Part shown: positions 10,250-18,698 of the stretch, piece after piece
Layout: each line of letters opens with the position of its first letter
Numbering within the stretch: position 1 is the stretch's first letter
From: Clarireedia homoeocarpa
Taxonomy: Eukaryota > Ascomycota > Leotiomycetes > Helotiales > Rutstroemiaceae
Length of the DNA: 21,721 nt
Direction of reading: 5' to 3'
NCBI GenBank assembly: GCA_001465935.1
Contig: LNKV01000118.1
Location: forward strand, 33,429 to 55,149
Translations under genes and position numbers: made by a program
Notes under the pieces: model-generated
What the model saw: only the letters and a program-made list of their open reading frames with translations
What the model was told of the DNA's origin: nothing
Databases searched by the model: none

Positions 10250-11113
10250 CTTGACCTCGCTAACATTCGATTCTTACTGATTTGGGAGTTGAAATAATAC
10301 TAGAACCCAAGGTAATAAAGTTGTGAACTATTTGATCTGGCTTGAGACTATAAGTCAGAAATTGAGTATTGCGGAGTTAGATATATAAGTATTTCAATTG
10401 TTGATTTTGCTTGACCGGGAGCTGCTGTAGACGATTTCTGAATTGATGAACCCTAAAGAGGTAGCTGAGTAGACAACTAGATTGTCCCCTAAGAATCTGT
10501 TAGAATGACACTGTAATGGGGGGAACTAATACGAAGGATTTTTGAAGTGGTGTACACTGAACAAATAATTAAGTAAACAATTTTAATAATTTTCTGGTTA
10601 TCTAAGCTACTCAGCCGCGGCACAGCTACATTTACGAGGTGTTCTGTGATTTCTGGAGAATATGCGGGGTTGAGGACCTTGTCAGGGATCTACATCAGTA
10701 AGTGATTGTCCGGCTAAAGAGGTCGTATCTCCAATGTCACTTAGCAAATCCCCCGTAGTGAGGCAAAGCAATGGTGCACCTACATACCAGTGTTTCGGAC
10801 GGCGTGCGTATCCGCAAATTTGACAGGGGAAAGAGAATCATAACTCGAATTCGGACTTGCCTTTTCTTGAAGACTGGAGAAGACTTTGTTTTCATGAATA
10901 GTAATGTCTACTAAGAGAGGGGTTTCACAGTCACAACAAGGGTTCAATCTCTCCTTTCATAACTTGTATCTTTTTATTCACAAATTCAAATTGAGGAGAG
11001 TGATCTGAAAGACAGTTCGTATCGCAATCATATATCAAGCTGACAAAGAAAAGGCTTTGCAACTTCAGATCATCCCATTCCATTAGAACCTCCATAAATG
11101 ATATATTTCGGAC
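10250..11113. other. Intergenic region upstream of the membrane-protein gene
   Basis: About 860 bp of ordinary composition with no supportable gene on either strand. It contains the promoter of the membrane-protein gene and the 3' flank of the DUF302-like gene. One CGG-type sequence, TGTCCGGCT (10707-10715), resembles TGTCCGGTT found twice more in other intergenic parts of the window. Nothing else stands out. Confidence 0.6.
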
Positions 11114-11753
11114 TTATACTGCAACAAGCCAATCAACCAGAGCAGCTAGTTTCTCATCCAACACTCTTGCAGCCTTCTCTAACTCCTGATTTCCTCTTTC
11201 CCCAGCAATCAAAGCGCTTGGCAAAAAGTAAACTAGATCACATCCACCACCATCTTCCTCGGTCTTCTCTTGAACCAGCATTTGAATGGGAACGGAGAGG
11301 CCAGCGGTGAGATCGTGCTGTATCATCGTAATAGCTATGAGAGGATTTCCGAAGATGACACGCTTGAGTTGAAGTTTTGGGTGCGAAGGAAGATAGATGG
11401 GATACCAGCAGCCGTGATCAAATTCCTACATTCTGTCATTAAAAAATATAACAAGATGCTGAAAATGACATCAATTTGCACCAGCCAGCGATAGATGAAC
11501 GGAAATTTGTGCTCTATGTATGTACCTCGAAAATGATAAAACCATGCGGGCCAATTTTCTTCTCGACATCAACAGTATAAGCCTCCTTCGATGTTTTGTC
11601 AAATGTTGTAATCTCTTGCATAGTCTGTCCTGAACGCCCTTCGGGATGTCCAATCGAAGAGTATAGTTTTTCTATCGTGGTGTGAAAATCATTTTGCGTG
11701 TGTACAATGTAGCGCGGAACAATGGGTTTCTCTACTCTAGTTGTAAAAGGCAT
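11114..11753 (-). CDS. DUF302-like protein, 179 aa
   Basis: Two exons on the minus strand, 11753-11526 and 11425-11114, joined in phase 0 by a GTACAT...GTAG intron of 100 nt. The first exon carries the conserved IGPHGFIIFE segment (residues 67-76). The second continues EFDHGCW and then FGNPLIAITMIQHDLTAGLS (101-120), followed by PIQMLV and VYFLPSALI. This layout (a Gly-His-Gly-like loop, a GNP...A...M helix region, then a P-x-x-h strand) matches DUF302/TT1751-like small alpha-beta proteins. There is no signal peptide or membrane segment, so it is probably cytosolic. No biochemical role is established for the fungal members. Its place between a membrane protein and a transporter/prenyltransferase group suggests an accessory or tailoring role, which is inference only. 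Confidence 0.8.
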
Positions 11754-13081
11754 TTAGAAACAAGATCTGAGAACAATGTTAAAGACACGAACGAATCTGC
11801 CTAAGAAACCATAGAAATGGGTGCGCCTTCTCATACCTTGAAAACGTCTCGAGGCAGCTTGACACTTATCTGTGAGAGTTCCACGAATATTCATTATCAT
11901 CCCTGTAGCTACCTGACTTCAGATACACCGAGCTAACTTCAAGCCAGGTCGATCTTGTTCCTTAAGTTTTACGTCCAAGCCGATATAAAGTCAAAAATCA
12001 CTGTGGGGCACTAAATATTCCAACGTGTTCAGGTTATTGGCAGAGTCAATTCATCATAGTCTTTGACGCTAAAATAAACTGGAAAAAACCATATTTAGAT
12101 CCCAGTAACTACTGTTGGACGTTCATCTACCTAAGCCTGTTCGTCCTTCAAAGCATGCGAGAATAGTTTGATGTTGCATTTTCATGGGATATATAGGTAT
12201 GATTCATGTGTGATGTCTATGTACTTAACTATTTAGATATGTATCCATAAACGATTTCATGCATTTGTCTATCTAAAATAGTTCGCATTACACGACTAGG
12301 TAAACTTAAGTCTACATGAGGCTCGGCACAAGATATTTGTATGGTGGGTTGTATGGGCCAAGAGGGACGATGTAGCTACCCAGTAACTACATGACCGGGT
12401 AAATTGACAAAAAGAAACAAATTGACCTACGTATGAACATACCAGACCGTCTGGGTAGTATTGAAACTTCAAACATTGTTACAGTAAAGGATTCCCGGGT
12501 AAATTTCAACCGGACAGTGGTGGTGGTGATGGGGCACGGAGGAACAAGGCTTTTTTGTAAGTTCAATGTTAGTTGAGTAAGGTTTGGTATTGGAGTAGTA
12601 GGAATAGCAGAATTATCAACGAAAATGATAGGCCAGAGAACACAAACAAAAATAATAGAGAGGAGTTCGTAAGCACAGTACATGAAGTCCTCAGAGATAT
12701 CTATACCTAGATATCTCCGAGCACCTGTAGGTGAATTATCTATTTAGTCTATGATAGTATATTCACTACTACTTTATATGCGCGTAGGAATGGGAAGTAA
12801 GACGGGAGGGGTAAAATCCATGAAGCGCTCACTGCATATCGCCATGCTATGGTACGGTAGGGAGTAGTAATAAACCAAATATTTAGGCATGAATCTAGAA
12901 GGCACAGTATTTATTCGTATGTGATATACAGTACAGCTGCATCTTCCAAGGTTCCAAGGTCGTGATGACGTGTGCATTTATATATCATATCATATATTCA
13001 TAGGCTGCATAGTTTCTTGCAAGCATGGATTGTAGAGGCACAGTACTCAATCTTATAACATCTTCGATGTGTAACGTGCGA
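11754..13081. other. Gene-free region upstream of the DUF302-like gene
   Basis: About 1.3 kb with normal composition. Open frames of up to 98 codons exist on the minus strand but show no domain or splice logic. It includes the DUF302-like promoter, a CGG-type site AACCGGACA (12509-12517, the reverse complement of TGTCCGGTT), and a 32-bp palindrome at 12690-12721. I see no RNA gene. Confidence 0.55.
12690..12721. repeat. Near-perfect 14-bp-arm palindrome
   Basis: The left arm CTCAGAGATATCTA (12690-12703) and right arm TAGATATCTCCGAG (12708-12721) are reverse complements with one mismatch, around a 4-nt centre TACC. It could be a dimeric protein-binding site, a hairpin, or chance in AT-leaning DNA. 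The length of the arms makes chance less likely. Confidence 0.6.
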
Positions 13082-13115
13082 CCCCATCAAGTGCGCCACC
13101 CCATCAAATGCGCCA
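13082..13115 (+). repeat. Tandem 17-mer at the left end of the MITE-like element
   Basis: CCCCATCAAGTGCGCCA (13082-13098) is followed immediately by CCCCATCAAATGCGCCA (13099-13115), one mismatch. The right end of the element holds only one, altered unit (TGGCGCATTTGG at 13465-13476). Subterminal or terminal repeats of this kind often bind transposase. Confidence 0.75.
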
Positions 13116-13476
13116 GCTCAAAATACACCAAAATAATACATTTTGATTTTATTTAAATAAAATAACTAATCAATATTTTAAGCTGATTTTTTAAATATAA
13201 GTTAGTATATATATAATATTATATTCAGCAAGTTTATAAACTATTAAGAATATTAATTATTTATATAGATTAAATTTATTAAAAATAAAAAAATCTCTCT
13301 AATAAAAAAAACTAAATCAAAAATTATAAACTCAAATCCTCTTAAAGTTTATATATAAGCTCTCTCTATAATAGATAGCTTATATATCAAGTTTTAATAT
13401 TAAATATTGACTAGTTATTTTATTTAAATAAAATCAAAATATATTATTTTGGTGTATTTTAAAGTGGCGCATTTGG
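13082..13476. mobile_element. MITE-like element with about 75-bp terminal inverted repeats
   Basis: The left repeat, 13105-13180, starts CAAATGCGCCA and runs through AATACACCAAAATAATA and GATTTTATTTAAATAAAATA. Its reverse complement is present at 13401-13476, ending GGTGTATTTTAAAGTGGCGC and ATTTGG. Only about five to seven positions differ. The roughly 220-bp centre is AT-rich and non-coding, with a smaller inverted repeat (ATAAGCT...AGCTTAT near 13354-13385). The total of about 395 bp, long inverted ends and no transposase fit a non-autonomous DNA transposon. The left end carries an extra tandem 17-mer that the right end lacks. Target-site duplications are not clear. This is the only mobile element here that has escaped heavy mutation. 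Confidence 0.75.
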
Positions 13477-14070
13477 TTATACCCATGTTTCTGTTTGTTT
13501 GAAAGTATCACAATTCCTTGAAAGATGCACTATGGAGGCACAGACTAGAGGAACCTCAAGTATGGTTGTGCAACATACTATGTTACTAAGATAAGCCGGG
13601 CGAATTTATGTCCGGTTTGAAGATATAGGATTTTCGAAAGATAAGGAAGGTTATGCACAGTTGGGGCACACAGGGTCGCATTCATAGACGATTAACAAGT
13701 GAAATTCCACCAAAAACAAGGTGTGGCAACGAATTTAAAATTTGTAGTGGAATGTCCGCAACTTCAAGCCGCGCAACGTTGTAATTCGTATTCAGCCTAA
13801 TTTCAGTTTCAAAAGGGATAAATAAACTTCGGATATCAATGCTACTATGATGGATACAGCTGTCTAGTTATCAAATTACAATTTGAACTAATAGTCATAG
13901 CCATCTTCTCATTGCGCAAGCAAGATTTTCGAAACCATAACAATAGCAGGTTAGCCTCAAGTACATAAAGATCGTAATTGATATTGGTGTTGATATTTCT
14001 TTCCTCTTGCAGCTTCGGTGCACGTGAAAGACTTGCACGAATTCGATATTCATCGTAGGTATACGGAAGG
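13477..14070. promoter_or_regulatory. Upstream region of the MFS transporter gene
   Basis: About 590 bp without a gene. TGTCCGGTT at 13609-13617 lies about 450 bp before the MFS start and matches, in reverse complement, 12509-12517. A TATA-like GATAAATAAAC is present near 13818. The minus-strand open frames that overlap the MFS start (13845-14177) show no family features and were not called. Confidence 0.35.
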
Positions 14071-15597
14071 ATGGTGTCCTTTGCCCAAGATACAAACCCT
14101 GCAAACAGTGGAACAAACAACGAAGTCGATAAAATAGCCCCCCGAATTACAGCTGAGCTCGAAAATGACATCTGCACAATACCTCCAAAGGACGAAGGAC
14201 CTACACATATTCCAGCTTCTTCACCGGCAGCAAATGATGTTCAGCAGCAAGATGATATTAGTGCGCTGACTCCTTGGATACAATGTGCCAATTGCTTCTT
14301 TTTAAATTTCATTTCATGGGGTTTTGTGAGTTCATTTGGTATGGACTGCTTGATTATTCTATCAGTCTAAAAGTTGCTAATATTTCAAGGTGAATTCCAA
14401 AATTATTATGAAACCACCTTTCCTGCTTTGACGCCTTCTCGAATCTCTTGGATTGGGTCTATCCAAGCCTTTCTTTTATTCGGCCTAGGAATCGTCATCG
14501 GCCCAATCTACGATTGTGGATATCTAAGATCTTTGGTTTTTGTGGGATGCTTCTTGTGTGTTTTAGGGACGCTTCTGCTAAGTATAAGTACTCAGTATTG
14601 GCAGTTGATATTGTCCCAGGGTGTAATGTTCGGGCTGGGCTGCGGCTGTTTGTTTCTTCCAGGCCTTGCCCTTTTGTCATCATACTTCAGCAAGAAACGG
14701 GCATTTGCGATAGGTCTTAGCGGATGTGGAAGTCCCATAGGTCTGTTAACACCCAAAACTGAGCACTTTAAGAATTCTCATTAACATCCACCAGGCGGTG
14801 TCGTCTTCCCCATCGTTTTTCAGCAATTGCAACCACGAGTTGGGTTTGGATGGACTGTTCGGATTTTTGCTCTTATAATGCTAACACTATCTATCATGCC
14901 TGTACTTGGAATACGGATGCGAGCTCAACCAGCAATGGCTCGAAAACTATTTGATACCAGTGCTCTAAAAGAGACACCATTTTTACTTTTCAGCTTGTTT
15001 CTACTATTAGCATTCTCGGGTTCATATATTCCCCTGGTTTACATTCAAGTTTATGGAAAAAGTTCTATCGGTGGAGAACTTGGCAATTATCTTCTTCCCC
15101 TCATAAATTTGGGGTCATGTTTCGGACGAATTGTATGTTCAAATATAAGTTATGAAGATTGCATGATTTCTGAATTATACTAACTTTCATAGATCCCACC
15201 TTACTGCGCCGATAGAATAGGGTCGATGAATGTGCAAATAATATGCGTTCTCGTGATAGCAATTCTTGGATTTGTTTGGATTGTTATCTATAGTACACCG
15301 GCGGTAATAGTTTTCAGTTTCTTTTATGGCACTTTCTTCGGAGCTGTGAACATTCTTTGCCCAAACATTACTGTAGCTTTGACTCCGGATTTAAGAGTCT
15401 TGGGAGTTCGTTTAGGCATGTGCTTTTTGCCAATATCAGTGGGTCTACTGATAGGGACGCCAATAGCCGGCGCGCTTCGTCTCGATGGGTGGATTCCTTT
15501 GAAGTTATTCACGGGGGCTTTACTCGTGTTTTCATTCGCAATTCTTTTTTGTTTGAGAGTTATGAGGTATGGGTGGAGTTGGAAAATCAAATGTTAG
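14071..15597 (+). CDS. MFS transporter, monocarboxylate-permease (MCT) type, 453 aa
   Basis: Four exons, 14071-14338, 14390-14740, 14795-15132 and 15193-15597, give one open frame with GT-AG introns of 51, 54 and 60 nt. About 75 hydrophilic residues come first, then twelve hydrophobic helices in two sets of six, separated by the loop RMRAQPAMARKLFDTSALKE. MCT-family features are WGFVSSFGEFQNYYE at helix 1, SWIGSIQAFLLF at helix 2, the short loop YDCGYLRSL, and ADRIGSMNVQ before helix 10. Family members move small organic anions or natural products across membranes, most often the plasma membrane, and are common in fungal biosynthetic clusters as exporters. The position just upstream of the prenyltransferase gene, on the same strand, supports export of the cluster product. 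Length is normal and no damage is seen. Confidence 0.92.
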
Positions 15598-16381
15598 AGA
15601 TATATCTGAAGATAGATGCAAGCAACATAATATTACTTCCCATCTCATCTGCATTTGTAAGAATAGTATACATCATTCCCATGCAATAAGACGCATCATT
15701 TGCTAGCCGATTGCTTCTGAGCTGCTCCTGAAGCTGCATCACTCATGTGGATAGCATAGGATAACAGAACTCGGTGGCCGGAGCTGCAGAGGTAATTTCG
15801 TTCATAACATACTCCCAAGCAGTTTTTCTTTTTCTTTCATTCCCCCACCCTCCTTCCCCTCAAATATCTAATCTCTAATAAATAAATAAGCTAATTTGAG
15901 ATATTTTACTGCAGCTTATTGGTGCTAGGTTGAAACATGGAGATGCAAGGCTCATATGCTAAGTTCAGTGGATGAGTTGATAGAGCCGCAGCCATCCTTT
16001 ATGGCCCCTGCTCTTACTTTCTCCTAATTTAGGGTGCTACCAGGATTCAGGAAGTGAAGGAGCAGCACCTTGAACATCCTAAAACCATTCATTGGCCTGT
16101 GCGTACCACTAATGGCTTGAAGTATACCTTACTGTGAATTTGGTGCCAGCATGGATTGTGACATGTCCATAATTAATAATAAGGCACTTACAATCACCCA
16201 TACTTTCAGAAGTGCTTATTTCATCATAAACACACTCACACTCACACTCACACTCACACTCACACTCACACTCACACTCACACTCACACTTATATATACT
16301 CACATACATACACACACATACACATATATACATATATATACACACAGGGAGAATAGACTTATATAGGAGGATATTCTCGTC
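15598..16381. promoter_or_regulatory. Region upstream of the prenyltransferase gene
   Basis: About 780 bp of mostly ordinary DNA with a pyrimidine-rich stretch (15821-15860), then the hexanucleotide and AC/AT repeats at 16231-16345. No gene is supported. The open frames running through the repeats on both strands are repeat artefacts. The promoter of the prenyltransferase gene must lie here, so the repeat falls 40-150 bp before the proposed start. Confidence 0.5.
16231..16345 (+). repeat. (CACACT)10 microsatellite followed by imperfect AC/AT repeat
   Basis: Ten exact copies of CACACT fill 16231-16290. They are followed by an irregular tract of TATATA, CATACA and CACACA units to about 16345. 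Such tracts change length readily. Its position directly in front of a biosynthetic gene could affect promoter spacing. Confidence 0.95.
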
Positions 16382-17766
16382 ATGTTGGAACTTCCTAATG
16401 TTAGCCTTCTAAATCTTTGGTTCGATTGCTACTCTGACAATAGTTGCAGACCTTGAAACATCAACCATTGGAAAGCTCTTCGATTGACAGTTCCGTTGGG
16501 GTTGAATTGTCCTTTCCATACCTTGATCCAAATGCACTCTTCTGGTGGAACTCGACCAGTGAACACTTACGGATACTTCTATCATTAGGCGGTTACAGCT
16601 ACCAGCAAAGATACCAGGCTCTAACCTTCTATCGAAGGTTCATTGTGTCAAGTCTGGGACCGCGTCCAATCCTTAACGGCCAGCCCTCACAATGGAAAAG
16701 CTTCATGACCGATGACTACACGCCAATCGAGTACAGTTTGGCATGGGGAAACTCAAAAGGTGCCGTGAGTCGGCGAATTCGATTTAGCATGGAAGCAATT
16801 AGTGAGCAAAGCGGTACAGCAACTGATCCTTGGAACCGAAGCGCTACATTCGAGCTCGTTAAACTCCTGGAGGCATTTATTCCAGACGCTGACTTTCGGT
16901 GGTTCTACTGGTTATCTGACCGATTCACCTCCTCAAAAATGCAAGAAGCACAGTGTTCTCAGGACCATTCATCGTGGCTGATCTCAGCAAACTCTCGATC
17001 TTCGCTATTTCTGGCTTTCGAATTAGGTGATGACATGCCTCTTGTTAAGTCCTATATGCTACCATTCGCCAAGCAGACAACGACAGGAAAATCAAGCCTG
17101 GCTGTTATCATTGAGATACTTTCAACCTACGAATGTTGCAGACAATGGCCATCTCTCCCAACGCTATTGGGTATCTGGACGGCGCAAAGCGCATCTTTCG
17201 ACCTCGATCCAATCATGATTGCGATTGATTGTATAGCCCCAAGCAAGTCTCGTATGAAAGTTTATGCTCGGACACCGCACATAAGTTTAGGAGAAGTTCT
17301 AGCCGTCATGAGTATGTTTGAAGATAAATCAAAAATACTCAATGGGCTCGAGGAACTATCAGAGCTATGGCATCTTGTTTTTAGCCATCCACGCAATGAT
17401 GGAAATGAAAAGCATACCGGGCAGCTCCCGTTCAAAGAGCACAACACGTCAGGGATTCTTTTCTATTTTGAAGTACGACCTGGGAGCAGCAAAATCACTA
17501 CCAAGGTATACCTGCCTGTCCGTCACTATGGCCATGATGACCTTTCTATCGCCAGAGGTTTGCAGACTTTCATCCAAAAACGTAGAGTCTTACTACATAA
17601 TTTTGCTGAGAATTTTGTGGAGGCTTTACAACAGATTTGCGCTCCTCGTCGCCTAGAAGCTGCGACGGGACTACAAACTTATATCTCATGCAGAATCGAC
17701 AATGACGCACTGGATATCACATCTTATTTGAACCCGGAGATATACAATAAAAGAGACTCAATATAA
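16382..17766 (+). CDS. DMATS-type aromatic prenyltransferase, about 445 aa
   Basis: The main exon is open from 16444 to the stop at 17766. An in-frame TAG at 16441 precedes it, and the first ATG inside is far too late (in WKSFMTDD), so a short first exon is needed. The best candidate is ATG 16382 (MLELPN) joined by an intron 16400-16443 (weak GTTAGC donor, CTGAC branch, AATAG acceptor); acceptor 16449 is an alternative. The core shows the family pattern: FWWNST near residue 33-38 of the main exon, QWKSFMTDD at 83-91, then TPIEYSLAW, whose Glu (96) matches the indole-binding Glu of dimethylallyltryptophan synthases. Later come MKVYARTPHISLGEVLAVMS, GILFYFEVRPGSSKITTKVY and the VRHYG segment. 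Such soluble ABBA-fold enzymes transfer a dimethylallyl group to tryptophan or another aromatic without needing metal. It is the probable entry enzyme of the cluster. Substrate and position cannot be read from sequence. Confidence 0.9.
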
Positions 17767-18698
17767 ATTTCAAACCAAAATACAATTTGACCGTTTTCAA
17801 TTCTAGGTTGCGGTGAAGTTAGAGTATTACCCACCAGGTTATGGGTCTTGTTGATATAGTAGAACTATGAGCAAAAGCTAACAGATGCTTGATCGTCTAC
17901 AAAATCATATATTAGGTATTTGGTAACTCAGTGGATACGAGTAGATAGGTTTAAGGTGGTAGGCCTACGATGCAGTCGAGTCTATGTATTATCCAAATCT
18001 AATAGTCAGGTTGAGAGGAGTTGGTGACGAAGATATTGAGGTAATTGATCAAATTTCAGCAGGTATAGTATACTACATTATGTCGTATAATAATTAGATT
18101 AGGGTAGACATGGTTGCCACATTGGTACAGAACTAAACTACTTTGGCTTTGGATGCGGCTAAGGCAACAAGATCAAAGGAGTATCACACAAGTTTCAAAT
18201 GATAATATTAAAAAGAGGCATATCAACTTCAATTAGTGTGAACCCGGAATTTGAATCATGCAATTTGACCTGCAGTATCTAGCTTCGAGATTGACCTGAG
18301 ATAAGAATTATTTTCCTTATAGGTCAATTCGTATATATACTACTGTATGATCAAGAAACGCCAAAATTGCAATGTTACGTTGGAGCTACTTTCACCGCTT
18401 GTTGCATACTGACCACCCTACCAATGATATTAGGTATACTTGGAATGGTTCTATTTAGCCGATAGAGAATATTACCTCGGAAGAACCCTGGCCGAAGATT
18501 ACATCCTTTCAGACCTATCTCAAGCCTTCTTTTGCAAACCTAGTTTCCATTGTGGAACGTTTTTATTATAGCAATTATCGCGCTAGGTCAGGTTGACTCG
18601 AGCCCGTTTACCCCCCACACTTTGTATATATATCTTTTAATAATTTCTTAGAGAAGCCCTCTCCTTCAACTGGACTCGAAGTATCAGCAACGCAGATC
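17767..18698. promoter_or_regulatory. Intergenic region and promoter of the third P450 gene
   Basis: About 930 bp with no supportable gene. A TATA box, TATATATAT, lies at 18625-18633, about 70 bp before ATG 18699, followed by a pyrimidine-rich CCCTCTCCTTC (18657-18667) as often seen near fungal transcription starts. CGG-type triplets occur at 18478-18495 (CGGAAGAACCCTGGCCG). The rest shows nothing recognisable. Confidence 0.5.

Noticed and set aside
12387..12977. Minus-strand open frames of 98 and 67 codons in the gene-free gap
   Set aside because: No domain, no family resemblance, no supporting splice signals; typical chance frames.
13845..14177. Minus-strand open frames overlapping the MFS start
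   Set aside because: They overlap the transporter's first exon antisense and show no family features.
16109..16366. Open frames on both strands across the CACACT repeat
   Set aside because: Products are simple dipeptide repeats (Cys-Glu, Leu-Thr) created by the microsatellite.
16382..17766. Ergot alkaloid cluster
   Set aside because: Only a DMATS-type prenyltransferase is present. No methyltransferase, catalase, FAD oxidoreductase, old yellow enzyme or reductase genes of that pathway are seen in the window.
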